Shown here piece by piece: positions 36,034-44,447 of a stretch of 49,245 bases of DNA. Origin of the DNA: Phaeobacter sp. 11ANDIMAR09 (GTDB lineage: Bacteria > Pseudomonadota > Alphaproteobacteria > Rhodobacterales > Rhodobacteraceae); assembly GCF_001294455.1 (NCBI RefSeq), contig NZ_LIKT01000030.1, positions 1 to 49,245 on the forward strand. The letters run 5' to 3'. The notes beneath the pieces were generated by a model. It searched no databases and was not told the DNA's origin. It was given only the letters and a program-made list of their open reading frames with translations. Numbering within the stretch: position 1 is the first letter of the stretch; each line of letters begins with the position of its first letter. A program made the position numbers and the translations under genes.

Positions 36034-37722
36034 GTGGCACCATTGGACAATAGCAAGGGCGTCTGGAAATCCGGCAAAGGCAAGGGGCGCAAAACCCCCA
36101 AGGGCCGTCAGCTGGACGATCAGGCGCATAGCGAGGTTCTGGAACTTCTGGGCGATCAGCCTCGTAGCCGGGATATGCTGATCGAATTTCTGCATTTGAT
36201 TCAGGATGCCTATGGCCATCTGAGTGCGGCGCATATCCGTGCCTTGGCCGAAGAGATGCGCACGGGCCAGGCCGAGATCTACGAGGTGGCCTCCTTCTAT
36301 GCCCATTTCGATGTGGTGAAGGAGGGCGAAACACCGCCGCCTGCGCTGACCATCCGGGTCTGTGATTCCCTGTCCTGTGAATTGGCCGGGGCCGAGCAGC
36401 TGCAAAAGGCACTGGAAGACGGGCTAGACGCTTCACAAGTGCGTGTGTTGCGGGCACCCTGCATGGGACGTTGCGACACCGCGCCGGTGCTGGAGATCGG
36501 CCACAATCACATCGACCACGCGACGCTTGAAAAGGTCGAAGCGGCGATTGCAGGTGATGACACCCATGCGCATGTGCCCGAGTATGAGGCGCTGGCAGCC
36601 TATGAGGCCGACGGGGGCTATGCGGTTTTGAAAGACCTGCGTGCCGATGGCGACTGGGAAGCGGTACAGGCCAAAATCAAAGAGGCCGGTCTGCGCGGTC
36701 TGGGCGGCGCGGGTTTCCCTTCGGGCACCAAATGGGGCTTTGTGCGCGCCAATGAAGGCACGCGTTATCTCGCTGTCAACGGCGATGAGGGCGAGCCTGG
36801 CACCTTCAAGGACCGCTACTATCTTGAACGCACGCCGCATGTCTTCCTTGAGGGCATGTTGATGGCGGCCTGGGCGGTAGAAGCTGAAAAGTGCTTTATC
36901 TACATGCGCGACGAATATCCTGCGGTGCTGGAGATCCTGCGCTGCGAGATCAAGGCGCTGGAAGCGGCAGGCATTGTCGAACCTGGCTACATCGACCTGC
37001 GCCGCGGGGCGGGTGCTTATATCTGCGGTGAAGAAAGCGCCATGATCGAGTCCATCGAGGGCAAGCGGGGCGAGCCGCGTCACCGTCCGCCCTTTGTGGC
37101 GCAGGTGGGCATCTTTGGCCGCCCGACCTTGGTGCATAACGTCGAGACGCTGTATTGGGTCTGCAAGATCAACCGCGAAGGCCCCGAATGCCTGAATTCG
37201 GTTGAGAAAAACGGCCGCAAGGGGCTGCGCAGCTATTCCGTGTCCGGTCGGGTCAAGAACCCGGGCGTACATCTGCTGCCCGCCGGCTCCACCATCACCG
37301 ACATCATAGAGGCCTGCGGTGGCATGCTTGAAGGGCATGCCTTCAAGGCCTATCAGCCGGGCGGTCCTTCTTCGGGTCTGCTGCCTGCCTCGATGGACGA
37401 TGTGCCGCTCGATTTTGACACGCTGCAGCCGCATGGCACTTTCATCGGTTCTGCTGCTGTGGTGGTTCTGTCGGATCAGGACTCGGCCCGCGATGCGGCG
37501 TTGAACATGCTGCGCTTCTTTGAGGATGAGAGCTGTGGCCAGTGCACTCCCTGCCGGGTGGGTTGCGAAAAGGCCGTCAAACTGATGAGCGAAAAGAAGT
37601 GGGATCAGGATCTCTTGGAAGAGCTGAGCGCTGCCATGGTCGATACCTCGATCTGTGGTTTGGGTCAGGCCGCGCCAAACCCGATCCGTCTGACCATCAA
37701 ACACTTCCCCGAGGAGGTCTGA
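36034..37722 (+). CDS. fdsB: NAD-dependent formate dehydrogenase, fused gamma-beta subunit
   Basis: This 562-residue protein combines two normally separate subunits. Residues about 30-175 form a NuoE/FdsG-type [2Fe-2S] thioredoxin domain (CDSLSC and CMGRC supply the four cysteines). Residues about 180-560 form a NuoF/FdsB domain with an NADH/FMN site (GLRGLGGAGFPSGTKWGF and NGDEGEPGTFKDR) and a [4Fe-4S] site (CGQCTPCRVGC plus a later cysteine in TSICGLG). It passes electrons from the molybdenum subunit to NAD+. I chose GTG 36034 because GGAGG is well placed; TTG 36022 is an alternative. It is three bases upstream of fdsA. Confidence 0.93.
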   Translation: MAPLDNSKGVWKSGKGKGRKTPKGRQLDDQAHSEVLELLGDQPRSRDMLIEFLHLIQDAYGHLSAAHIRALAEEMRTGQAEIYEVASFYAHFDVVKEGETPPPALTIRVCDSLSCELAGAEQLQKALEDGLDASQVRVLRAPCMGRCDTAPVLEIGHNHIDHATLEKVEAAIAGDDTHAHVPEYEALAAYEADGGYAVLKDLRADGDWEAVQAKIKEAGLRGLGGAGFPSGTKWGFVRANEGTRYLAVNGDEGEPGTFKDRYYLERTPHVFLEGMLMAAWAVEAEKCFIYMRDEYPAVLEILRCEIKALEAAGIVEPGYIDLRRGAGAYICGEESAMIESIEGKRGEPRHRPPFVAQVGIFGRPTLVHNVETLYWVCKINREGPECLNSVEKNGRKGLRSYSVSGRVKNPGVHLLPAGSTITDIIEACGGMLEGHAFKAYQPGGPSSGLLPASMDDVPLDFDTLQPHGTFIGSAAVVVLSDQDSARDAALNMLRFFEDESCGQCTPCRVGCEKAVKLMSEKKWDQDLLEELSAAMVDTSICGLGQAAPNPIRLTIKHFPEEV

Positions 37723-37725
37723 GAC

Positions 37726-40500
37726 ATGAGCGATAAAATCACATTCATACTCGATGGCGAACAGGTTACCGCAGATGCGGGCCTCACCATCTGGGAAGTC
37801 GCAAATGGCCGCGGCCTGAAAATTCCGCACCTGTGCCACAAGCCGCAGCCCGGTTATCGCCCCGATGGCAACTGTCGCGCCTGTATGGTCGAGATCGAAG
37901 GCGAGCGCACTCTGGCGGCCTCCTGTATTCGCGAACCCTCCGAGGGCATGGTGGTTGTCACCAATAACGCCCGCGCCGAAGGCGCCCGCAAAATGGTGAT
38001 GGAGCTGCTTGTTGCAGACCAGCCCAAGCAGGAAGAGGCGCATGACAAATCCTCGCACCTGTGGGACATGGCCGAGCTGAACGGCGTATCAGATTCGCGT
38101 TTCCCCAAACTGGAAGAGGGCCGCATTCCGCTGCTGGACGACAGCCATGTGGCGATGTCCGTCAACCTGGATGCCTGTATCTCTTGCGGTCTCTGCGTGC
38201 GCGCCTGCCGTGAAGTGCAGGTCAATGACGTGATTGGTATGGCCGGTCGTGGCCATGATGCCTATCCAGTGTTTGATATCGCTGACGACATGGGGGCTTC
38301 CTCCTGTGTGGCCTGTGGCGAATGCGTGCAGGCCTGCCCCACCGGTGCGCTGATGCCAGCTGCTGTGCTGGATGACGCCGGTCAGGGGGATCTCAAAGAC
38401 TATGATTCCGAGACCGAAAGCGTCTGCCCCTTCTGCGGCGTTGGCTGCAAGGTCAGCCTCAAGGTCAAGGACGGCAAGGTCAAACATGTGGAGGGCATCA
38501 ATGGCCCCGCCAATGAGGGCCGTCTTTGCGTCAAAGGCCGCTTTGGCTTTGACTACATCCACCACCCCCACCGCTTGACCAAACCGCTGATCCGCCGTGA
38601 TGATGCGCCTGCCAAGGGGCTGAATGTCGATCCCGGCGATCTCACGACCCATTTCCGCGAAGCCAGCTGGGAAGAGGCGATGGAGCTGGCGGGAACCCGT
38701 CTGAAAGCCTTGCGCGACGAAGACCCCAAATTGGTGGCTGGTTTTGGCTCGGCCAAATGCACCAACGAAGAGGCCTATCTCTTCCAGAAGTTCATTCGCC
38801 AGGGCTTCAAGCACAACAACGTCGACCACTGTACGCGTCTGTGCCACGCCTCCTCTGTGGCGGCGCTGATCGAAAACGTCGGCTCCGGCGCGGTGACCGC
38901 GACCTTTAACGAGATCGAAAACGCCGATGTGGCGATCATCATCGGCTCCAACCCGATCGAGAACCACCCCGTCGCGGCGACCTATTTCAAGCAGTTCACC
39001 AAACGCGGTGGCAAGCTGATCGTGATGGATCCGCGCGGTGTCGGCATGCGCCGCTTTGCCACCGAAATGCTGCAGTTCCGTCCAGGCGCCGATGTCTCGA
39101 TGCTGAACGCTCTGATGCATGTGATTGTCGAAGAAGAGCTATACGACCAGTCTTACATCGAAAAGTTCACCGAGAACTGGGAGGCCGAGAAGCAGCATCT
39201 GGCGCAGTTCACGCCAGAAGCAATGTCAGAGATCTGTGGTATCTCGCCCGAACAACTGCGCCGCACCGCACGGACCTTTGCCAAGGGCAAGGCGGGCCTG
39301 ATCTTCTGGGGCATGGGTATCTCTCAGCACATCCATGGCACCGACAATTCACGCTGCCTGATCAGCCTGGCGCTGATGACCGGCAATGTCGGCAAACCCG
39401 GCGCTGGTCTGCATCCGCTGCGCGGGCAGAACAACGTGCAGGGCGCATCTGATGCGGGGCTTATTCCGATGTTCTTGCCCGACTATCAGTCGGTGATGGA
39501 TGATGGCATCCGCAAGAGCTTTACCGATGTCTGGGGCGGGGGAGACTTCTCGAACGAGAAAGGCCTCACCGTGACCGAGATCGTCGATCAGGCCTATGCG
39601 GGCAATATCAAGGGTATGTATATCCAGGGTGAAAACCCGGCGATGTCGGACCCAGACGCAGATCACGCCCGCGAAGCCTTTGCCAAACTGGATCTGATGA
39701 TCGTGCAGGATATCTTCCTGACCGAAACGGCCAACTTTGCCGATATCATCCTGCCCGCTTCGGCGCTGTATGAAAAGAACGGCACCGTCTCTAACACCAA
39801 CCGTCAGGTGCAGCGGGTGCGTCCCGCTGTGGCGCCTCCGGGTGAAGCGCGCGAGGATTGGAAGGTGACGGTTGAGCTGGCGCAACGCATTGGCCTGCCC
39901 TGGGACTATTCTGATGTCTCCGAGGTTTTTGCCGAGATGAAGCTCAATATGAAGTCGCTCGACAATATCACCTGGGAACGTTTGGAAACCGAGACCATCA
40001 CCTACCCGTCGCTGCACGAGACCGATCCCGGTCAGGCGATCGTGTTTGGCGATGGTTTCCCGCGGGCTGAAGGCCGCGCCCGCTTTACGCCGGCCAGCGT
40101 CATCGCGCCGGACGAGGCCCCGGATGCGGAATACCCGATGATCATGACCACCGGCCGTCAGCTGGAGCATTGGCATACGGGATCAATGACCCGTCGTTCG
40201 CTGGTGCTGGATGCGGTGGAGCCTGAAGCCAACTGCTCCCTCAACCCCAAGACGCTGCGCGCTATGGGGGTTGAGCCTGGAGATATGGTCCGCCTGTCGA
40301 CACGGCGTGGCTCAATCGAGATCATGGCTCGCGCCGATCGCGCCATAGCCGAAGACATGGTCTTTGTGCCCTTCGCCTATGTCGAGGCAGCGGCCAATAT
40401 TCTCACCAACCCGGCGATTGACCCTTACGGCAAGATCCCCGAGTTTAAGTTTTCGGCGGTGCGCGTCGAAAAAGCCGAAGGCCAGATTGCGGCCGAATAA
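37726..40500 (+). CDS. fdsA: NAD-dependent formate dehydrogenase, catalytic alpha subunit
   Basis: This is a 924-residue molybdenum enzyme oxidising formate to CO2. An N-terminal [2Fe-2S] domain (CHKPQPGYRPDGNCRAC) is followed by two ferredoxin-type [4Fe-4S] motifs (CISCGLCVRAC and CVACGECVQAC). The catalytic region begins with a further [4Fe-4S] site (CPFCGVGC). Cys373 in CTRLCHASS is the expected molybdenum ligand (cysteine, not selenocysteine), and the adjacent His374 is catalytic in this family. The C-terminal molybdopterin-dinucleotide domain ends near VEAAANILTNPAIDP. The chaperone and small-subunit genes (fdsC, fdsD) that often follow are not present here; a terminator does. Confidence 0.96.
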   Translation: MSDKITFILDGEQVTADAGLTIWEVANGRGLKIPHLCHKPQPGYRPDGNCRACMVEIEGERTLAASCIREPSEGMVVVTNNARAEGARKMVMELLVADQPKQEEAHDKSSHLWDMAELNGVSDSRFPKLEEGRIPLLDDSHVAMSVNLDACISCGLCVRACREVQVNDVIGMAGRGHDAYPVFDIADDMGASSCVACGECVQACPTGALMPAAVLDDAGQGDLKDYDSETESVCPFCGVGCKVSLKVKDGKVKHVEGINGPANEGRLCVKGRFGFDYIHHPHRLTKPLIRRDDAPAKGLNVDPGDLTTHFREASWEEAMELAGTRLKALRDEDPKLVAGFGSAKCTNEEAYLFQKFIRQGFKHNNVDHCTRLCHASSVAALIENVGSGAVTATFNEIENADVAIIIGSNPIENHPVAATYFKQFTKRGGKLIVMDPRGVGMRRFATEMLQFRPGADVSMLNALMHVIVEEELYDQSYIEKFTENWEAEKQHLAQFTPEAMSEICGISPEQLRRTARTFAKGKAGLIFWGMGISQHIHGTDNSRCLISLALMTGNVGKPGAGLHPLRGQNNVQGASDAGLIPMFLPDYQSVMDDGIRKSFTDVWGGGDFSNEKGLTVTEIVDQAYAGNIKGMYIQGENPAMSDPDADHAREAFAKLDLMIVQDIFLTETANFADIILPASALYEKNGTVSNTNRQVQRVRPAVAPPGEAREDWKVTVELAQRIGLPWDYSDVSEVFAEMKLNMKSLDNITWERLETETITYPSLHETDPGQAIVFGDGFPRAEGRARFTPASVIAPDEAPDAEYPMIMTTGRQLEHWHTGSMTRRSLVLDAVEPEANCSLNPKTLRAMGVEPGDMVRLSTRRGSIEIMARADRAIAEDMVFVPFAYVEAAANILTNPAIDPYGKIPEFKFSAVRVEKAEGQIAAE

Positions 40501-40531
40501 TCGGACTGTCCATTTCGGACCTTTCACAGCA

Positions 40532-40567
40532 AGCGCGGCATCTCGGATGTCGCGCTTTTCTTTTTTT
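40532..40567 (+). terminator. Strong rho-independent terminator after fdsA
   Basis: AGCGCGGCATC (40532-40542), a TCG loop and GATGTCGCGCT (40546-40556) form an 11-bp stem (one G-T) followed by TTTC and seven T residues. Confidence 0.9.
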
Positions 40568-40727
40568 GAAGAGCTGCGGTCAAGGAGCCCGTCAGGGCCC
40601 GCGCATCGCGCGGCCTGTCCTTGAGGGCAGCTCTTCGGAGATCAGACTTGATCTGGCGTCTTGAGGGGCAGACCTGCCCCTCAATCGCTTCTCAGCAGGC
40701 CCTGTTGCGCCGGGCGTAGCCCGGCGC
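40568..40727. repeat. Cluster of consecutive hairpins
   Basis: Four structures follow the fds terminator without a gene. First is a long stem of GAAGAGCTGC (40568-40577) with GCAGCTCTTC (40627-40636), continued inside by TCAAGGA with TCCTTGA. Second is AGATCA-GACT-TGATCT (40639-40654). Third is TTGAGGGGCA-GACC-TGCCCCTCAA (40661-40684). Fourth is GCGCCGGGC-GTA-GCCCGGCGC (40707-40727). Up to 40794 the sequence stays GC-rich with smaller repeats. Parts of the last section resemble repeated extragenic sequence I remember from other Rhodobacteraceae. Confidence 0.6.
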
Positions 40728-40794
40728 TGGGCCCAACGGGAGGGGGCGGGGCTTTGCCCCTGCGCCTGACGGGCGGGAGCCCCCCCCTTTGTTC

Positions 40795-41076
40795 TTAAGC
40801 GAGCAGAGTGATGGCCGAGCGGCCAGCGCTGCGGCGCAGGGCATGGGTCTCTTGCAGCTCTGGATCGGTGATCCAGGCTTTGGCTGCTGCGACATCGGGG
40901 AATTCAAGAATGACGCCAATACCGGTTTCGTCCCGGCTGCCTTCGATCACAGTCTGACTAGGGGTCGAGATCAGAGGTTTGGCGCCGTGCTTTTTCAGGG
41001 CTGCCCCGGCCTTTGTTCGGTAGGCCGCCATCTTGTCAGCGTCTTCCAGCACCAGGTTCACATATACATAAGCCAT
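40795..41076 (-). CDS. DUF1330 family protein
   Basis: This is a 93-residue protein of the DUF1330 ferredoxin-like-fold family. It starts at ATG 41076 (MAYVYVNLVLEDADKMAAYR) after AAAGGA. GIGVILEFPDVAAAKAWITD and the final EFPD-type segment are typical. The function of the family is not established. It diverges from a LysR gene across 86 bp, so that regulator is its likely controller. Confidence 0.85.
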   Translation of the reverse strand: MAYVYVNLVLEDADKMAAYRTKAGAALKKHGAKPLISTPSQTVIEGSRDETGIGVILEFPDVAAAKAWITDPELQETHALRRSAGRSAITLLA

Positions 41077-41150
41077 AAGTTGTCCTTTCTTTGCGATGGG
41101 ACAGAGATGGGTTGGGGGTGTCCGCAAGAAAACACATGCTTTCGCGTTCC

Positions 41151-41168
41151 ATGCATGCAAAAATGCAT
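41151..41168. promoter_or_regulatory. Tandem ATGCAT palindromes at the LysR start
   Basis: Two self-complementary ATGCAT units (41151-41156 and 41163-41168) lie 12 bp apart, about one helical turn, with GCATGC overlapping the first and TGCATG overlapping both. They cover the likely start codon of the LysR gene and may be its autoregulatory site. Confidence 0.35.
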
Positions 41169-42080
41169 GTCATGCAGATCAACTGGGATGACATGCGCAC
41201 AATCTTGGCCTTGGTCCGGGCCGGAACGCTGGCCGGCGCCGCCGAGGCGCTATTTGTCAGTTACACCACCGTGGCACGCCGGGTGCAGCGGGCAGAGGAA
41301 ATGTTGGGGCGACCTTTGTTTGAACGGCGACCCGAAGGCTATCTGCCCAGCCCCGAGGCGCAAGAGCTGGCCAGAGCCGCGGCGCTTATGGAGCAGCAGG
41401 AGCAAGAAGCGCTGCGCAGGTTGTCTGGGCGGGATCAGGCGCTTTCGGGGCCACTCACACTGACAGCACCACAGCTTTTAATTCAAAGCCATCTGGCCTC
41501 TTTTCTGGCCGCGTTCTGTCGGCAAAACCCCGAGATAGAATTGAGCGTCAGGGCCACAAATGATGTGTTGGACCTGGCTCGGCGCGAGGCCGATCTGGCC
41601 ATCCGGATCAGCAAATCCCCAGGGGATAGCTTGGTTGGCCTGCATCTCGCGGATCAGAAAACCACCTGCGTTGCCCTGCCCGAAATCGTCGCACGGGCAA
41701 AGGCTGAGCCTCAGGCGGCTCTGGATTGGGTGCTCTACAGCGGTCACGAGGCCCCGCCCAGAGTGGCATTGGCTCTTTATCCTAACGCCCGTATCACAGC
41801 GCGTTTTGACGATATGACTTCGCTTATTGCAGCAGCTAAGGCAGGCATGGGCGTTGTGCGCATGCCGCTTTACCTGGCGCAGGATGAGCCTGATCTACGC
41901 CCGCTGCCGTGTCTCGCCCCGCAGGACTACGCGCCGATCTGGGTGCTCAGTCACCCTGATCTGCAGACCTCAGCCAAGGTGCGCCAATGCAAGGCTGCTT
42001 TGAAGGGGTATTTTCGCAGTCGCCAGGAGGATTTTAGCGCAGAACGGCCGGGTTTCCGCCAGGCAGGTGACGGGCCATGA
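41163..42080 (+). CDS. LysR-family regulator
   Basis: This is a LysR protein of about 305 residues. The winged helix reads WDDMRTILALVRAGTLAGAA, with SYTTVARRVQRAEEMLGRP following. The exact start is uncertain: ATG 41163 and ATG 41172 (MQINWDDM) are both possible, and neither has a good ribosome-binding site. It is divergent from the DUF1330 gene. Its 3' end overlaps the convergent TetR gene by 47 bases. Confidence 0.85.
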   Translation: MHVMQINWDDMRTILALVRAGTLAGAAEALFVSYTTVARRVQRAEEMLGRPLFERRPEGYLPSPEAQELARAAALMEQQEQEALRRLSGRDQALSGPLTLTAPQLLIQSHLASFLAAFCRQNPEIELSVRATNDVLDLARREADLAIRISKSPGDSLVGLHLADQKTTCVALPEIVARAKAEPQAALDWVLYSGHEAPPRVALALYPNARITARFDDMTSLIAAAKAGMGVVRMPLYLAQDEPDLRPLPCLAPQDYAPIWVLSHPDLQTSAKVRQCKAALKGYFRSRQEDFSAERPGFRQAGDGP

Positions 42081-42675
42081 AGCGGTCTGTATCCGCCTTG
42101 CTTGGGCTCTGGCCAGTAAAGACCTCAACGTAATCCGGCATCAGGGCCAGCCGTCTGTCTTCTTCCTCGCGCACCTGCATCGAGATATAGCCGATCTGGG
42201 TGTAGATCATGGTGCGCGCCCGCACCAAAGCGTTTTCGGTGCCATAGCCAAAGCGCTCCAACATGGCGGCCATTGCTGCCTCGCGGCGGGCATCGGCCTG
42301 ATCGAGGCGTTGCTGAAGGTCGGCGTCATTGCGGGCCCAATTGCGGATCGCCAGATCAAGTCGAGAATCAAAAAGATCCGCATCCAGCCAACAATCAAAC
42401 AGGTTGAAGACCGCCTCGCAGATAGTGGCGGCATAGGCCTCGGTTTGGGCGACCAGATTGCCGGTGTTCTTGTCTTCCCAGCGACGGACCATCGCTTCGA
42501 GAAGAGCCTCGCGATCCTTGAAATGCCAGTAAAAACTGGTGCGCGAAACTCCCAGCTTCTTGGCCAGGGGCATGATGCGCACCGATTCGACGCCATTTGC
42601 TGTCAACTCTTCGTAGGCGGCGATCAGCCAGGCCTCTTCCGAGGTCGGCAGGCGGGTTTGATCCTGGATAGTCAT
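42034..42675 (-). CDS. TetR-family regulator of the MttB cluster
   Basis: This is a 213-residue TetR repressor. The N-terminal helix-turn-helix is SVRIMPLAKKLGVSRTSFYW and HFKDREALLEAMV (about residues 30-62), followed by a helical ligand domain. It diverges from the MttB-family gene across 104 bp that contain TTGACA/TGTCA-type inverted repeats, so it most likely represses that operon until the substrate or a derivative binds. Confidence 0.9.
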   Translation of the reverse strand: MTIQDQTRLPTSEEAWLIAAYEELTANGVESVRIMPLAKKLGVSRTSFYWHFKDREALLEAMVRRWEDKNTGNLVAQTEAYAATICEAVFNLFDCWLDADLFDSRLDLAIRNWARNDADLQQRLDQADARREAAMAAMLERFGYGTENALVRARTMIYTQIGYISMQVREEEDRRLALMPDYVEVFTGQSPSKADTDRFMARHLPGGNPAVLR

Positions 42676-42737
42676 GCAAATGTCCTAACACCGACACGCA
42701 GAAGTCGCAACGGAGTTGACAGGTATGATTGTTTTAT

Positions 42738-42758
42738 TGACACATATGTCAGGAGACA
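42738..42758. promoter_or_regulatory. Overlapping inverted repeats, probable TetR operator
   Basis: TGACA-CATA-TGTCA (42738-42751) and TGTC-AGGA-GACA (42747-42758) overlap, between the TetR start (42675) and the MttB-type start (42780). TTGACA hexamers at 42716 and 42737 could be -35 elements. Binding here would block the plus-strand promoter. Confidence 0.5.
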
Positions 42759-42779
42759 TATTTCCAGGAGGGCTTGAGG

Positions 42780-44342
42780 ATGGGCGAAGCGCAGGTGAAA
42801 TCTCGGGGCAGGCGGTCGCGGCGCAGCGAGGGGCGAACGGCGGAACCGGGGCAAAATACCCATCTCAAAGTGCCCTTCATCACCCGACAGATACCAACCT
42901 ACGACATCCTTTCCGAAGAGAGCCTGGATAGGATTGAAGCCACCGCCGAGCGCATCATGGCGGAAATCGGCATCGAGTTTCGCGAAGACCCAGAGGTGGT
43001 CGAGTTGTTCCGTGCTGCCGGTGCAAAGGTGACGAATCTGACGGCTGACAGCTGGAACCTCAAGTTTGAGCCCGGCATGATTCGCAAGATCCTGTCGACA
43101 GCCCCGGAACGTTTTACCCAACACGCGCGCAACCCCGCCAATACGGTCGAGATCGGTGGCGATGCCATGGTGCTGGCGCCCTCCTATGGCTCTCCCTTTG
43201 TGATGGATCTGGATAAGGGGCGCCGCTATGGCACCATTGAGGACTTCCAGAACTTCGTAAAGCTGGCACAGATGAGCCCCAACCTGCATCATTCCGGCGG
43301 CACCATTTGCGAGCCCACGGATATTGCGGTGAACAAGCGGCACCTGGATATGGTCTATGCCCATATGCGCTATTCTGACCGCGCCTTTCTGGGGTCGATC
43401 ACCGCACCGGAGCGCGCCGAAGACTCTATCGAAATGTGCCGCATCTTGTTTGGCGCTGATTTTGTCGATCAGAATTGCGTCATCATGGGCAATTTCAACA
43501 CCACCTCGCCGCTGACCATGGATGGTGTCACCACCCGGGGCATTCGCGCCTATGCCGCGGCGGGCCAAGGCTCGATTCATTTGCCCTTCCTGTTGGGCGG
43601 AGCGGTGTCGCCGCTGACCATCGCCGGATCTGTTGCGCAGTGTCTGGCGGAAAGCATGGTCTCTTGTGCCATTACCCAGCTGGTACGCCCCGGATCCCCT
43701 ACGGTTCTGGCCTCCTTTATCAGCTCTATGTCGCTGCGCTCTGGTTCACCCACCTTTGGCACGCCCGAGCCCGCATTGGGATCACTGGCGATGGGGCAGC
43801 TGGCGCGTCGGTTGAAGCTGCCGCTGCGCTGCGCGGGGAATTTCTCAACCTCAAAATTGCCAGACGGCCAGGCGATGCAGCAGTCGATGATGTCGATGAT
43901 GTCGGCGGTGCAATGCGGCGCGAACTATATTCTGCACTCTGCGGGGTTTCTGGATGGGCTGCTGTCGATGTCCTACGAGAAATTCATCCTCGACACCGAT
44001 CTCTGTGGTGCTTTGCATTCCTACCTCAAAGGATTTGAGGTGACCGAAGACACCCTGGGCTTTGACGCTCTGGCCGAGGGTGGTCCAGGCCAACATCTTT
44101 TTGCCACTCAGCACACCCTGCGCCATTACCAGACGGCCTATTGGGACAGTGCAACAGACGATCATCAGCCCTGGGAAAGCTGGGACGAGCAAGGCGGCAT
44201 TGATGCCGCCACCCGCGCCAATGCCCGCTGGAAGGCACAGCTGGCGAGCTATGAAGCGCCGCCAATGGATCCCGGCACCGATGAGGCGCTGCAAGAGTTC
44301 ATCACCAAAACCAAAACTGCGATGCCAGATGCCTGGTATTGA
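42780..44342 (+). CDS. MttB-family (non-pyrrolysine) methyltransferase
   Basis: This is a 520-residue member of the trimethylamine methyltransferase superfamily. ATG 42780 has AGGAGG eight bases upstream. The frame has no internal UAG, so unlike archaeal/clostridial TMA enzymes it needs no pyrrolysine. This fits the large non-Pyl MttB group, which includes enzymes that demethylate glycine betaine, proline betaine and carnitine by methylating a corrinoid protein. Recognisable stretches include EESLDRIEATAERIMAEIG and, in the barrel, GGTICEPTDIAVNKRHLD. No corrinoid protein gene lies next to it. It begins an operon with two TMADH-like flavoproteins and a ProC-like reductase. Confidence 0.88.
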   Translation: MGEAQVKSRGRRSRRSEGRTAEPGQNTHLKVPFITRQIPTYDILSEESLDRIEATAERIMAEIGIEFREDPEVVELFRAAGAKVTNLTADSWNLKFEPGMIRKILSTAPERFTQHARNPANTVEIGGDAMVLAPSYGSPFVMDLDKGRRYGTIEDFQNFVKLAQMSPNLHHSGGTICEPTDIAVNKRHLDMVYAHMRYSDRAFLGSITAPERAEDSIEMCRILFGADFVDQNCVIMGNFNTTSPLTMDGVTTRGIRAYAAAGQGSIHLPFLLGGAVSPLTIAGSVAQCLAESMVSCAITQLVRPGSPTVLASFISSMSLRSGSPTFGTPEPALGSLAMGQLARRLKLPLRCAGNFSTSKLPDGQAMQQSMMSMMSAVQCGANYILHSAGFLDGLLSMSYEKFILDTDLCGALHSYLKGFEVTEDTLGFDALAEGGPGQHLFATQHTLRHYQTAYWDSATDDHQPWESWDEQGGIDAATRANARWKAQLASYEAPPMDPGTDEALQEFITKTKTAMPDAWY

Positions 44343-44356
44343 TCCGCCTCCCTGTG

Positions 44357-44385
44357 CGGCAGGGGCTGTACATGCGCCCCTGCCG
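44357..44385 (+). other. Intercistronic hairpin after the MttB-type gene
   Basis: CGGCAGGGGC (44357-44366) and GCCCCTGCCG (44376-44385) form a perfect 10-bp stem around a 9-base loop, followed by GGGTTTC. Possibly a partial terminator or an mRNA-stability element within the operon. Confidence 0.5.
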
Positions 44386-44447
44386 GGGTTTCAATCCAAA
44401 CCACCCCAGATCTAGGCCCGTTTCACGCGCCGCCCAGGAGAAGACCA

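Noticed and set aside
36433-38058. Open frame of about 541 codons on the minus strand across fdsB and fdsA
   Set aside because: It is antisense to two well-supported formate dehydrogenase genes, has no recognisable domain and reads like a reverse shadow of GC-rich codons.
42780-44342. Pyrrolysine-containing MttB
   Set aside because: There is no in-frame UAG in the 520-codon frame, so the protein belongs to the non-pyrrolysine branch.
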